DNA from: Beijerinckiaceae bacterium
Lineage (GTDB): Bacteria; Pseudomonadota; Alphaproteobacteria; Rhizobiales; Beijerinckiaceae
Reading direction: 5' to 3'
Length of the DNA: 64,000 nucleotides
NCBI GenBank assembly: GCA_024304885.1
Contig: JALJOM010000003.1
Span: 2,204,110-2,268,109, forward strand
Numbering within the stretch: position 1 is the stretch's first letter; each line of letters begins with the position of its first letter. A program made the translations under genes and the position numbers. A model generated the notes under the pieces. The model was not told the DNA's origin. It ran no database searches and was given only the letters and a program-made list of their open reading frames with translations. This document shows, piece after piece, positions 32,048 through 41,317 of the stretch.

Positions 32048-32284
32048 ATGGGGTCGCAGTCGAGCTCGACACTGATGGAGTACACGAGAACCAAGGACAA
32101 GTCCGGAAAGCCGCTCGTCATTCGAAAGATCGTGACCCTCGAGGGCGCGCTTTCCGAGATTGCTTGCCTCGAGGCCCGGATCGCGGCGCAAGCGAGAACC
32201 ATCCGTGAGCTGCGTCGCGAGATCGACGAGCTGCACGCGAGGTACGGGCTCGACGCATTCGGCCATCAGGTGGCGGCCGAGTGA
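32048..32284 (+). CDS. small coiled-coil protein
   Basis: A 78-residue protein of unknown role. Residues 30-68 form a heptad helix (LSEIACLEARIAAQARTIRE, then LRREIDELHARYGLDA). ATG 32048 or ATG 32075 could be the start; neither has a strong ribosome binding site. Confidence 0.55.
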   Translation: MGSQSSSTLMEYTRTKDKSGKPLVIRKIVTLEGALSEIACLEARIAAQARTIRELRREIDELHARYGLDAFGHQVAAE

Positions 32285-32516
32285 CACGAGCGGGCTGAAG
32301 CCGAGGCGTCGCTGCGCAGCTCGATGCGCGATCGACCTATGTCGAGAGCAGCCACGAGTTTCGTAGCGAGACGGAGGATCGCGAGGGCCGGCACGAGCCG
32401 GCGCTCGCCCTATGCCTGGAGGCCAAGCAGCCGCTCGGAGCCGACCGATCTTGTCTCGGCCTGGAACCCATTCCCTCGGGCTTCATTGTCCTCCTCTCTT
32501 CGAAGGAGGGCAACAC

Positions 32517-32762
32517 ATGAACGCTACGGCACTTGCACTCGCGACCGCGGGTCTTCTCGCCACGTCAGGCACTGCCTTCGCACAAAGCATCGAGATCGGA
32601 CCGAGAGGTGTCCAGGTCGATCCCTATCCCTCTTATCGTGGCCGGTCCGCCGCGCGCTACGACTGCGACGAGCTGCGGAGATCCTGCCTCTACAAGCAGG
32701 AACTCGGCGAAGAGGGCTCGGGCAATTGCCGCCGCTATCGCCGGTACTGCAGCTCTCGTTGA
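32517..32762 (+). CDS. small secreted Cys/Arg-rich protein
   Basis: An 81-residue protein with a strong ribosome binding site (AAGGAGGG) and a clear signal peptide (ALALATAGLLATSGTAFAQ). The mature part has four cysteines (YDCDELRRSCLYKQ and GNCRRYRRYCSSR) and many arginines, which suggests a disulphide-bonded periplasmic protein. Family not recognised. Confidence 0.75.
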   Translation: MNATALALATAGLLATSGTAFAQSIEIGPRGVQVDPYPSYRGRSAARYDCDELRRSCLYKQELGEEGSGNCRRYRRYCSSR

Positions 32763-32840
32763 ACGAGCCGGGACGCGAGCCGCGCCGGCTGCCCGCAGGC
32801 GAGGGCCGACACCTCGGCGCGGAAGTGGTGCCTCGCATCG

Positions 32841-33338
32841 CTACTTCTTACCCGGCCCGAAGCTCTGGTTGCTGAACGGCATCGATGTCGGCGTGTGGAT
32901 GAGAATATAGCCTATTCCCGCCGCCACGTGGCAGGTGTTGCAGGAGGCGGTGAGCGCGGCATATGCTCGCTCGCCGCCTGCGGCGTCCTTCGCCTTCGCC
33001 GCATCCTCGATGCCGCCGAGCGGCTTGTCCGCAGCGGCGATGAGCTCGACCGGGATGTTGCGGTAGAGGATCACCGCGGTCTCGAAGGTGTCGCGGAGAT
33101 GGCCGAGCTCGTAGCGCACCAGATCGAAGCTGCGGCCCTTGATTGCATACCACAGCTTGATGTGGCGCATCTGGACCTTGCCCATGATCTCCGCAAGCGC
33201 CGAGACGTTCGTGCTCGGCTGGACAGGGTCGGCGAGCGGCGGCGCGGCAAAGTGGGTTTCCTGCGCGACGCATGACCCGAAGCCGGCAAGGCTCCACGCT
33301 GCAACAAGCAAGAACACTCCCGAGGTTCGCATGGGCAT
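32841..33338 (-). CDS. periplasmic c-type cytochrome
   Basis: A 165-residue protein with a signal peptide (GVFLLVAAWSLAGFGSCVAQ). The haem motif CNTCH lies near residue 134 (LTASCNTCHVAAGIGYI), and a Met further on (PTSMPFSNQSF) could be the second haem ligand. The preceding four-helix-like part (ALAEIMGKVQMRHIKLWYAI) resembles cytochrome c'-type or monohaem helical proteins. Redox partner unknown. Confidence 0.8.
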   Translation of the reverse strand: MPMRTSGVFLLVAAWSLAGFGSCVAQETHFAAPPLADPVQPSTNVSALAEIMGKVQMRHIKLWYAIKGRSFDLVRYELGHLRDTFETAVILYRNIPVELIAAADKPLGGIEDAAKAKDAAGGERAYAALTASCNTCHVAAGIGYILIHTPTSMPFSNQSFGPGKK

Positions 33339-33548
33339 CCTGTCCTTCCTTCCTGCCGGGGCCGCAGCACCGGCGACGCGGCTCGGTCGCTCGCCGGGCC
33401 TTCGAGAGAAAATACGCTCGTCGCGCCGGTTTTTGAGCTATAGGCTTCGGGTCGTCCTCGGCCCGTTTTTCGCCGGCTTCCGGAAACGAGAGGATGCCGT
33501 TCGTGCAGCGACCGCTCGAACCGTGCCGGCCTTCGTAAGGAGCCCATC

Positions 33549-33935
33549 ATGAAGCATCATGCGCCTTACCTGCCGGCCCGCGCGCTCGGCATCGAAGATT
33601 GGGAGCGCGAGGAACTGATTGCGCTCTGGCCGAAGCTTCTCGACGGGACCGTGAACCTCGACATGAGGCAAGCGGCCTCCGATTGCGGCTCGGTCGGCTG
33701 CATCGGCGGGCATATCGCGCTCGCGCACGGCATTTCGGTCCTCGGCGCACGTCGCTATGTCCAGGACCAGGTCCAGCGTGGGGGTCCGCTCGCGGCCTTG
33801 TTCTTTCCCGACCAGACCGTCACACATCGCCATCTTGGCTGGCGGGCGAGCGGGCCGCAAGCCGCGGAGGCCATCCTCGGCTTCCTCACGACCGGCATTC
33901 CCGATTGGGACAAGGTCATGCGATCGCCACGGTGA
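33549..33935 (+). CDS. hypothetical protein
   Basis: A 128-residue protein after a good ribosome binding site (AAGGAG). It contains a Cys-x4-Cys stretch (SDCGSVGCIGGHIALAHG) and a mostly helical C-terminus. Not recognised. Confidence 0.65.
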   Translation: MKHHAPYLPARALGIEDWEREELIALWPKLLDGTVNLDMRQAASDCGSVGCIGGHIALAHGISVLGARRYVQDQVQRGGPLAALFFPDQTVTHRHLGWRASGPQAAEAILGFLTTGIPDWDKVMRSPR

Positions 33936-34044
33936 CCGCGAGCCTCTGATCGCAGTCAACCATAGAGCCGCGGAGGTCTCGCGGGCTTGCCGACGCGGCG
34001 GGCGCGCCGGGCTCACGACCGATAGGGAAGGACAGGACCGAGCC

Positions 34045-34329
34045 ATGACCGAATCCGAATTCGACGAGACCAAGGCGGTCGCGCATCTGCCGAACCTCGA
34101 TATCGAAATCTTCCATCGTCGGCCATGGCAAGGCAACGAGGAGCTTTTGACCATCACCTTGCGCGCGGTTCCGTCCTTCGATGCCTTCTTCCGGGCCGTC
34201 GAAGCCGCCAATCCACTCCTCTTCTGGATCCGCGCGGTCGAGACCGCCTGGGCGCCTTGGATGCGGCTGGCAGATGCCGCGAGGCCCACGCGGCTGGCCC
34301 AAGATCCGCACCCCACGGCCGAGGAATGA
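34045..34329 (+). CDS. hypothetical small protein
   Basis: A 94-residue protein starting at ATG 34045; the frame is open further upstream only by chance. The sequence (FHRRPWQGNEELLTITLRAV, then AVEAANPLLFWIRAVETAWA) is well formed but not recognised. Confidence 0.6.
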   Translation: MTESEFDETKAVAHLPNLDIEIFHRRPWQGNEELLTITLRAVPSFDAFFRAVEAANPLLFWIRAVETAWAPWMRLADAARPTRLAQDPHPTAEE

Positions 34330-34375
34330 GTGCCGCCCCTCTCGCGTCGGAGCATAGAGCACAGGGAGGCGCTAC

Positions 34376-34822
34376 ATGTTGATGCGGTGCGGCAATTGCC
34401 GGGCGGCTGTGGACGACACCGCCGAGCGGTGCCCGCTCTGCGGGGCACCGCGGACGCAGTTCAGGATGACCCACGGCCCCGGAAGCGGATCCGAGACGGC
34501 ACCTGGGACGAGGGAGCCGGTGAACGGCGGGCGGCGCGCGATCGGCATGCCTGCACGCGTCGGCATCGGCATCACGGCCATCGTGGTGATCTTCGCGATA
34601 TTCGCCTATTACAGCAAGAGCTCCCACCTGGAGAACGTCCGGCGCAAATGTGTCGCGACGTTCGACCTGCAAGAGCGCTGCGACTGCATCGTGAGCGAGA
34701 TCAGCAAGAACACCTATGCTATATCCTTCGTTCCGATGTTCCGGTTCGTCAGCGGCCTGACGCAACACAAGCTCGGAGACATCATCCGGGAGGCTGCCAT
34801 GGTCTGCGCGGCACCGCGATAA
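34376..34822 (+). CDS. membrane protein with an N-terminal zinc ribbon
   Basis: A 148-residue protein. A zinc ribbon (MRCGNCRAAVDD...CPLCG, Cys-x2-Cys twice) opens it, then a flexible Gly/Ser/Pro linker, a single membrane helix (VGIGITAIVVIFAIFAYYS) and an external domain with more cysteines (ERCDCIVSEI). Probably anchored with the ribbon in the cytoplasm. Function unknown. Confidence 0.65.
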   Translation: MLMRCGNCRAAVDDTAERCPLCGAPRTQFRMTHGPGSGSETAPGTREPVNGGRRAIGMPARVGIGITAIVVIFAIFAYYSKSSHLENVRRKCVATFDLQERCDCIVSEISKNTYAISFVPMFRFVSGLTQHKLGDIIREAAMVCAAPR

Positions 34823-34895
34823 GCGGCGCGCCCGTGGCGGAGCGGACCGGCCCCAACCGGGAGGACGATCGCCTCTCGCATTCGGGGAACCTGCA

Positions 34896-35867
34896 ATGAA
34901 GAGCTTCGCGAGCCTGAGCGAGCGCGAAATCCTGGCCTTGGCGATCGCCTCGGAGGAGGACGACAATCGCGTCTACATGGCCTTCGCCGAGGACCTGCGC
35001 GAGCGCTACCCGGCGACCGCCAAGGTGTTCGAGGGCATGGCGGAGGCCGAGGCCACCCATCACAGGATGCTCGAGTCCCTCTACCGCAAGCGGTTCGGGC
35101 CGAACCTCGTGCCGATCCGCCGCTCGGACGTGAACTTCTTCATCAAGCGCCCGCCGGTCTGGCTCACGCGCAACCTGTCGCTCGACACGATCCGCAAGGA
35201 GGCCGAGGTTCGGGAAGCCGAGGCCGAAGCCTTCTATCTGCGCGCCGCCGAGCAGGCGCAGGACCCGGGGGTGAAATCTTTGCTGCGCGACCTCGCCAGC
35301 ACGGAGCGCGGCCACGAGGAGCTCGCGACGAAGCTCGGGGCGGCCAATCTCACGGCGCCGGTCAGGATGAGGGAGGACCGGCTCCGTGCCCGCTTGTTCG
35401 TCCTGCAGTATATCCAGCCCGGTCTCGCCGGCCTCATGGACGGATCGGTCTCGACGCTCGCCCCGTTGTTCGCCGCGGCTTTCGCCACCCACAACAACTG
35501 GCAGACCTTCCTCGTCGGACTCGCGGCGTCGCTCGGCGCCGGGATCAGCATGGGCTTCGCCGAGGCACTTTCCGACGACGGGACGCTGACGGGACGTGGC
35601 TCGCCCTGGCTGCGCGGGGCGATCAGCGGGGTCATGACCGCGCTCGGCGGGCTCGGCCATGCCCTGCCCTACCTCGTGCCGGACACTGTCGAGCACGCCT
35701 TCGTCATCGCGACGGCGATCGCGACGCTCGTCGTCTTCCTCGAGCTCTGGATCATCGCCTTCGTCCGGGCGCGCTACATGGCGACGCCGTTCCTGAAGGC
35801 GGCGCTCCAGATCGTCCTCGGCGGCGCGATCGTGCTCGCGACCGGAATTCTGATCGGAGCGGCTTGA
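34896..35867 (+). CDS. mbfA: membrane-bound ferritin with VIT1-like domain
   Basis: A 323-residue protein. Residues 1-160 are a rubrerythrin/ferritin-like four-helix domain with di-iron ligand Glu/His positions (ASEEDDNRVYMAFAEDL, EAEATHHRML, EAEAEAFYLRAAE, STERGHEEL). Residues 165-323 are a VIT1/CCC1-type membrane domain (GLAGLMDGSVSTLAPLFAAA, then SMGFAEALSDDG). MbfA exports iron at the inner membrane and protects against iron plus peroxide stress in Bradyrhizobium and Agrobacterium, where Irr controls it. No clear Irr box was found upstream. Confidence 0.93.
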   Translation: MKSFASLSEREILALAIASEEDDNRVYMAFAEDLRERYPATAKVFEGMAEAEATHHRMLESLYRKRFGPNLVPIRRSDVNFFIKRPPVWLTRNLSLDTIRKEAEVREAEAEAFYLRAAEQAQDPGVKSLLRDLASTERGHEELATKLGAANLTAPVRMREDRLRARLFVLQYIQPGLAGLMDGSVSTLAPLFAAAFATHNNWQTFLVGLAASLGAGISMGFAEALSDDGTLTGRGSPWLRGAISGVMTALGGLGHALPYLVPDTVEHAFVIATAIATLVVFLELWIIAFVRARYMATPFLKAALQIVLGGAIVLATGILIGAA

Positions 35868-35898
35868 CCTCCGCCCCGGCCCGCGCAAAGTGGCGCCC

Positions 35899-36825
35899 GT
35901 GACGTTCCTCCTCGCCCATCTGTCGGACCCGCATATCGGGCCCATGCCGCGGCCTCGGCGCCGGGAGCTGCTCGGCAAGCGCGTGACGGGCTACCTGAAC
36001 TGGACGCGGGCGCGCGCCTACGTCCACGACATGGGCGCCCTGAAGCAGGTCGTCGCCGATCTCGCGGCCCATCGCCCCGACCATATCGCCATGACCGGGG
36101 ACATCTCGAACATCGGCCTGCCCGCCGAGTTCCAGCTCGCCCATGCCTGGCTCGAGACCCTCGGCCCGGCCGAGGACGTGAGCTTCGTCCCCGGCAATCA
36201 CGACGCCTATGTCCGCGGCTCGATGCCGGACCTCGCCCGCGTCTTCGCGCCATGGACCAAAGGGGATTGGACCAAAGGGGATTGGACCAAGGGCGAGAAG
36301 CCCGCGGCCGAGACCTATCCCTATCTGAGGGTTCGCGGGCCCGTCGCCTTGATCGGCCTGTCGTCCGGCGTGCCGACCCCCTTCTTCATCGCCTCCGGCC
36401 GCCTGGGGCCGAGCCAGCTCGCCGCTTGCGAGCAGATTCTCGTCGAGACCGGAAAGCGCGGCCTCGTTCGGGTCGTGATGATCCACCATCCGCCGCTGAC
36501 GCGCCCCTCGAACGTCGCGCGCGGCCTCGCAGATGCGCGCGACTTCGAGAACATGCTGCAGCGCTGCGGCGCCGAGCTCGTCATACACGGCCACGAGCAC
36601 CGGCTGAGCGTGAGCCATTTGAAGGGCGCCCGAGGTCCCGTTCCGGTGATCGGCGTGCCGTCGGCCTCGATCAAGCGCGGCCTCGCGCAGCACCGCGCCG
36701 GCTATAATCTTTACGAGATCAGCGGCAACGGTTGCGAGTGCCGAATCGAGGCGCGCGCGCGGGGCCTGCTTCCGGGGACGAGCGTCGTCGGCGATCTCGG
36801 GCCGATCGACCTCAGGCCGAGGTAG
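35899..36825 (+). CDS. calcineurin-like metallophosphoesterase (CpdA-type layout)
   Basis: A 308-residue phosphoesterase with metal ligands in LAHLSDPHIG, HIAMTGDISNIG, FVPGNHDAY, MIHHPPL and VIHGHEHR. The order and spacing resemble class III cyclic nucleotide phosphodiesterases. A 15 bp tandem repeat (36255-36298) makes WTKGDWTKGDWTKGE, an insertion after the GNHDAY motif in a surface loop. GTG 35899 is chosen (VTFLLAHLS); GTG 35890 is also possible. Its end overlaps the convergent esterase by 14 bases. Confidence 0.9.
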   Translation: MTFLLAHLSDPHIGPMPRPRRRELLGKRVTGYLNWTRARAYVHDMGALKQVVADLAAHRPDHIAMTGDISNIGLPAEFQLAHAWLETLGPAEDVSFVPGNHDAYVRGSMPDLARVFAPWTKGDWTKGDWTKGEKPAAETYPYLRVRGPVALIGLSSGVPTPFFIASGRLGPSQLAACEQILVETGKRGLVRVVMIHHPPLTRPSNVARGLADARDFENMLQRCGAELVIHGHEHRLSVSHLKGARGPVPVIGVPSASIKRGLAQHRAGYNLYEISGNGCECRIEARARGLLPGTSVVGDLGPIDLRPR

Positions 36826-37504
36826 GTCTCGCCGGACGCACGCCGAAGCAATCGGCGAGGAAAAGACCGCCATGCTTGAGGCCCGCTCCGTCGATCCCGT
36901 GCCCGAGCCCGGCCGAGAGATGCCATTGGACCGGAATTCCGGCTTCGGCGAGGTCCGCAGCGGAGAGGAACAGCGACTCCGCGGGGATGAGATCGTCCTC
37001 GCTGCCGTGGAGGAGGAGGATCGGCGGCGGCTTGCGCGACGGCGAGCCGGCGCGCGTCGCGTCCAGATGCTCGGGGCCGACGAGCGCTCCCGAAAAGCCG
37101 AGGATCGCCGCCGGCGCCTTGGCGCGGCGCAACCCGACATGGAGAGCGAGCATCGTCCCTTGGCTGAACCCGACGAGCGCGATCTTGCCGTCGTCGAGGC
37201 CGTAGCGGGCACATTCGGCGTCGAGAAACGCATCGAGGACGGGCCGCGCCTTCTCGACGCCGACCCAGCGCTCCTCGAGATCGCGCATCGTCAAGGGAAA
37301 CCATTGCCTGCCGGTCGGCGCCTGGGCGCAGCGCTCCGGCGCATGCGGCGAGACGAAGGCGGCATCGGGCATGAGGTTTTGCCATTGCTGTGCGAGCGCA
37401 ATCAGGTCGTTGCCGTCGGCGCCGTAGCCGTGGAGCAAGACGACGAGCTGCCTCGTCGTGCGCGACTTGGCGGCTACGCGGGGTCCATCGATCGAGATCG
37501 CCAT
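36812..37504 (-). CDS. phospholipase/carboxylesterase family hydrolase
   Basis: A 230-residue alpha/beta hydrolase of PF02230. Oxyanion segment LVVLLHGYGADGNDL, nucleophile GFSQGTMLAL, Asp in LHGSEDDLIP and His in SAGLGHGID complete the site. The frame is open upstream to 37675, but the domain starts at ATG 37504. Substrate likely small acyl esters. Confidence 0.9.
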   Translation of the reverse strand: MAISIDGPRVAAKSRTTRQLVVLLHGYGADGNDLIALAQQWQNLMPDAAFVSPHAPERCAQAPTGRQWFPLTMRDLEERWVGVEKARPVLDAFLDAECARYGLDDGKIALVGFSQGTMLALHVGLRRAKAPAAILGFSGALVGPEHLDATRAGSPSRKPPPILLLHGSEDDLIPAESLFLSAADLAEAGIPVQWHLSAGLGHGIDGAGLKHGGLFLADCFGVRPARPTSA

Positions 37505-37661
37505 GAATCTGTCCGTCGGGCTGGAGAATCGTGCCGAGCTTATACGACGATTTTCATGTTCCGGCGGAGCGGGGATTCGACTGCCGCCCAGCGCTCGGGC
37601 ACCACGTGGCATTTGCGAGGAACGGGTCCCGCGTGGTCGAGAATCGATGTAGGGTGACGCC

Positions 37662-38555
37662 ATGACATGGTCCAACGCGCGTCGCGTCTTTCGATTTGCC
37701 CCGTCGACGAACGGCTACCTCCATATCGGTCACGCCTATTCGGCGCTCGTGAACTTCGAGATGGCGCGCGCGACCGGGGGCCGTTTCCTCTTGCGGATCG
37801 AGGACATCGATCTCGAGCGCTGCCGTCCGGAGTTCGAGCAGGCGGTCTATGCGGACCTCGCTTGGCTCGGGCTCGCGTGGGAGCAGCCGGTGCGGCGCCA
37901 GTCGGAGCATTTCGCCGATTACCGGCGAGCGCTCGCAAGGCTCGAAAAGCGCGGCTTGACCTATCCTTGCTTCTGCTCGCGCGGCGACATCGTCCATGCC
38001 GTGGCGAGTATCCCTGGCTGGCCGAAGGACCCGGACGGATCGCCGCTCTATCCCGGCACCTGCAAGCGCCTGTCGCGAGAGGAGCGCCGGCGGCGCCTCG
38101 GCGCAGGCCACCCCGCCGCCATCAGGATCGACATGTCGGCGGCGCTCGCGGAGATCGGGTTCCCGCTCGGCTGGCGCGAGCATCGCTCCGGGTCGGTCGG
38201 GCAGGATGTCGTCGCCGCTCCCGAGGCCTGGGGCGACTCGGTCCTCGCCCGCAAGGACATTCCGACGAGCTATCATCTCTCGGTTGTCGTCGACGACGCG
38301 CTCCAGGACGTGACCGACGTCGTCCGTGGCGAGGACCTCCTCGCCGCCACGAGCCTGCACCGGCTACTGCAGGTCCTGCTCGATCTCCCGGCACCGAGCT
38401 ATCGTCACCATGCCCTGCTGCGCGACCCGTCGGGCCAGAAGCTGTCGAAAAGCCTCAGGGCGACGCCGCTGCGCACGCTGCGCCAGGACGGGCTATCGCC
38501 CGCGGAGGTCCGCGCGAAATTCGCCGCCGATCTCGCCTTCGCGGGCGTCTCCTGA
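37662..38555 (+). CDS. gluQ: glutamyl-Q tRNA(Asp) synthetase
   Basis: A 297-residue paralogue of the GluRS catalytic domain without an anticodon-binding domain; it glutamylates queuosine in tRNA-Asp. Signature FAPSTNGYLHIGHAYSAL with HIGH, zinc ligands in YPCFCSRGD and YPGTCKR, and the KMSKS-like GQKLSKS. Start ATG 37662. Confidence 0.95.
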   Translation: MTWSNARRVFRFAPSTNGYLHIGHAYSALVNFEMARATGGRFLLRIEDIDLERCRPEFEQAVYADLAWLGLAWEQPVRRQSEHFADYRRALARLEKRGLTYPCFCSRGDIVHAVASIPGWPKDPDGSPLYPGTCKRLSREERRRRLGAGHPAAIRIDMSAALAEIGFPLGWREHRSGSVGQDVVAAPEAWGDSVLARKDIPTSYHLSVVVDDALQDVTDVVRGEDLLAATSLHRLLQVLLDLPAPSYRHHALLRDPSGQKLSKSLRATPLRTLRQDGLSPAEVRAKFAADLAFAGVS

Positions 38556-38722
38556 GCCTCGTGGTCCGCTTCGAATCAACCGAACATTAACCCTGTTGCC
38601 CGACCCTCTGCCCCGGCGCCGATCGGGTGACCGGCTTCGCGCAAGCCTCTTCGCCGAAACTTCCTGGCCGAAACTCCCCGGGCGGTACGAATTCCGGCGC
38701 ATTTTCGTGCTGAGGTCGCGCG

Positions 38723-39427
38723 ATGCAACCAAGGATGGTGAAAGCTATGCGATTCCTCTCGGTAATTCTCGCTTCGCTCGTCCTCGCGCAGGGAGCTGCC
38801 CGCGCCGAAGCGCCGCTTCCGTCCGCCAGCTCACTCGCCGGCCCCAAGACGCGCTACGTCTTCGACATCTTGCGCAACGGAGACAAGATCGGCACGAACA
38901 CGATCGATGTCCAGCGCAAGGACGGCACGACGAAGGTCGATATCGCGACCAAGATTTCCGTCGTCGTGATGTTTCTCGAAGCCTATCGCTACGAGCACAA
39001 TTGCACCGAATCCTGGAAGGACGGGCAGCTCGTCGCCTTCAAGTCGAAGACCAACGACAACGGCACGAAGCATGTGATCGATGTCGCGGCGAAGCCCGAC
39101 AAGATCAGCATGGAAGTGGACGGCAAGCCCGTGGAGGCGCCGAAGACCCTCTATCCGGCGAGCCTGTGGAGCCGTGACGTGGTGACCCGCGGTGAGCTGT
39201 TCGAGCCGGCGAACGGCAAGCGACTCGCGATCAAGGTGAAGGATCTCGGCGACGAGACCCTGACGGTCGGCGGCGTCGAGCGCAAGACCCGCCATTTCAA
39301 GCTCACCGCGAAAGGAAGCAACGACTTCGATCGGGACCTCTGGTTCGACGGCGACGTGCTGGTGCGCATGAAGCTCGCCGGGTCCGACGGATCGACGATC
39401 CTTTCCGATCTGCGCCCGACGCCGTGA
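38723..39427 (+). CDS. uncharacterised periplasmic protein
   Basis: A 234-residue secreted protein. The signal peptide (MRFLSVILASLVLAQGAARA) starts at the third in-frame Met (38747), which is perhaps the real start. The mature domain is mostly beta (RYVFDILRNGDKIGTNTIDV, then YRYEHNCTESWKDGQLVAFK) and looks like the DUF3108/DUF6134 type of lipid- or matrix-binding proteins. Role unknown. Confidence 0.75.
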   Translation: MQPRMVKAMRFLSVILASLVLAQGAARAEAPLPSASSLAGPKTRYVFDILRNGDKIGTNTIDVQRKDGTTKVDIATKISVVVMFLEAYRYEHNCTESWKDGQLVAFKSKTNDNGTKHVIDVAAKPDKISMEVDGKPVEAPKTLYPASLWSRDVVTRGELFEPANGKRLAIKVKDLGDETLTVGGVERKTRHFKLTAKGSNDFDRDLWFDGDVLVRMKLAGSDGSTILSDLRPTP

Positions 39428-39472
39428 GAGAAGCGCCGTCCGGGATAGGGCGTCGGGGCGTCTCCTGCCGCC

Positions 39473-40174
39473 TCACGCCGACCCGGACCGAGCTTGCGCG
39501 GCGAGCTTCTGCGCCGCCTCCTTGCGCTCCGAGTAGCGGCTGGTGAGATAGGCCGAGACGCCACGCGTGAGCAGCGTGAGCTTCACGAGCTCCTCCATGA
39601 CGTCCACGACGCGGTCGTAATAGGCCGACGGCTTCATGCGGCCCGCCTCGTCGAATTGCTCGTAGGCCTTGGCGACGGAGGATTGGTTGGGGATCGTGAG
39701 CATCCGCATCCACCGGCCGAGGATGCGCATCTGGTTCACCGCGTTGAAGGATTGCGACCCGCCGCTCACTTGCATGAGGGCCAGCGTCTTGCCTTGGGTC
39801 GGCCGCACCGCGCCGATCGAAAGCGGGATCCAGTCGATCTGGGTCTTCAGGATCCCGGTCATCGCGCCGTGGCGCTCGGGCGAGCACCACACCTGGCCCT
39901 CCGACCATGCCGACAGCTCGCGGAGCTCCGCCACCTTCGGATGCGTCTCCGGCGCATCGTCGGGCAGCGGCAAGCCGCTCGGATCGTAGATCCGCGTCTC
40001 CGCACCGAAGGCCTCGAGAAGACGCGCTGCCTCCTCGGTCAGGAACCGGCTGTAGGAGCGCTGCCGCAGCGACCCGTAGAGCATGAGGATCCGCGGCCTA
40101 TGGGTCGGCTGTGGCGCCTGCAGCAGCTCCGCCTGTGGGCTCTCGAAGGGACCAATCGAGATATTCGGGAGCAT
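39473..40174 (-). CDS. arsH: arsenical resistance flavoprotein ArsH
   Basis: A 233-residue NADPH-dependent FMN reductase that oxidises trivalent organoarsenicals. The flavodoxin-like motif [20 protein letters not shown] and the ArsH-specific [20 protein letters not shown] are present. ATG 40174 lies eight bases after the acr3 stop; an in-frame TTG at 40189 overlaps acr3. Last gene of the ars operon. Confidence 0.94.
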   Translation of the reverse strand: MLPNISIGPFESPQAELLQAPQPTHRPRILMLYGSLRQRSYSRFLTEEAARLLEAFGAETRIYDPSGLPLPDDAPETHPKVAELRELSAWSEGQVWCSPERHGAMTGILKTQIDWIPLSIGAVRPTQGKTLALMQVSGGSQSFNAVNQMRILGRWMRMLTIPNQSSVAKAYEQFDEAGRMKPSAYYDRVVDVMEELVKLTLLTRGVSAYLTSRYSERKEAAQKLAAQARSGSA

Positions 40175-40181
40175 GGTTCGA

Positions 40182-41261
40182 TCAAGCAACGGTTTCTCCC
40201 TCGGCCTCGACCTCCGGCTTTTGCACGGCTCTGCGCGCGATCCCGCGCTCGTACCAGTCCCGGCTCGCGTTCACCACGAAGACGACCGAGAGCATCACGG
40301 GTACCTCGATGAGCACTCCGACGACGGTCGCGAGCGCCGCCCCAGAATCGAAGCCGAACAGGCCGATCGCCGCCGCAACCGCGAGCTCGAAGAAATTGCT
40401 CGCGCCGATCAGCGCCGAAGGCCCGGCGACGCAATGTTGCTCGCCCGACGCGCGATTGAGGCCATAGGCGAGCGCGGCGTTGAAATAGACCTGGAGCAGG
40501 ATCGGCACCGCGAGGAGCGCGATGACGAAGGGCTCGGCGAGGATACGCTCGCCCTGGAAGCCGAAGAGCAGGACGAGGGTCGCGAGAAGCGCGCCGAGCG
40601 AGGCCGGCTGCAGCACCGCGAGAAGCCGCGCCAGGCGAGCTTCGCCACCCACGGCGAGCAGGCGACGACGTAGGATCTGCGCCACGATCACGGGGATCAC
40701 GATGTAGAGCACCACCGACAGGACCAAGGTGTCCCAGGGGACGACGATTGCGGAGAGGCCGAGCAGGAGACCCACGATCGGCGCGAAGGCGACGATCATG
40801 ATCGTGTCGTTGAGCGCCACCTGGCTCAAGGTGAAATGCGGCTCCCCTCTGGTGAGGTTGGACCAGACGAAGACCATGGCCGTGCACGGCGCCGCGGCGA
40901 GCAGGATCAGGCCGGCGATATAGGACTCGACCTGGTCGGCCGGCAGCAGCGGCCGGAACAGGTGGCCGATGAAGAACCACGCGAGCGCCGCCATCGAGAA
41001 AGGCTTCACCGCCCAGTTGACGAAGAGCGTGACGCCGATGCCGCGCCAGAACTTGCGGACCTCGGCGAGCGCGGAAAAATCGATCTTGACCAGCATCGGC
41101 ACGATCATGAGCCAGATCAGCACCGCGACCGGGAGGTTGACCCTCGCGATCTCGGCCGCGCCGATGACCCGGAACACGCCGGGCACCAGGTGGCCGAGCG
41201 CGATGCCGACGAGGATGCAGAGGGCCACCCACAGGCTGAGGGTGCGTTCGAAAAAGGACAT
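40182..41261 (-). CDS. acr3: ACR3 family arsenite efflux transporter
   Basis: A 359-residue inner-membrane carrier with ten membrane helices that exports arsenite. Key signatures: [40 protein letters not shown] with the conserved transport Cys, and [16 protein letters not shown] with the conserved Glu. ATG 41261 chosen; the frame is open further upstream but the ACR3 sequence begins here. It follows the arsenate reductase gene by 56 bases. Confidence 0.95.
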   Translation of the reverse strand: MSFFERTLSLWVALCILVGIALGHLVPGVFRVIGAAEIARVNLPVAVLIWLMIVPMLVKIDFSALAEVRKFWRGIGVTLFVNWAVKPFSMAALAWFFIGHLFRPLLPADQVESYIAGLILLAAAPCTAMVFVWSNLTRGEPHFTLSQVALNDTIMIVAFAPIVGLLLGLSAIVVPWDTLVLSVVLYIVIPVIVAQILRRRLLAVGGEARLARLLAVLQPASLGALLATLVLLFGFQGERILAEPFVIALLAVPILLQVYFNAALAYGLNRASGEQHCVAGPSALIGASNFFELAVAAAIGLFGFDSGAALATVVGVLIEVPVMLSVVFVVNASRDWYERGIARRAVQKPEVEAEGETVA

Positions 41262-41317
41262 GGAATGCTCCCGGCTCCGGAGGCGCTTCGGGGGGTTCGG
41301 GCGTAAGGCGGTCGCGC

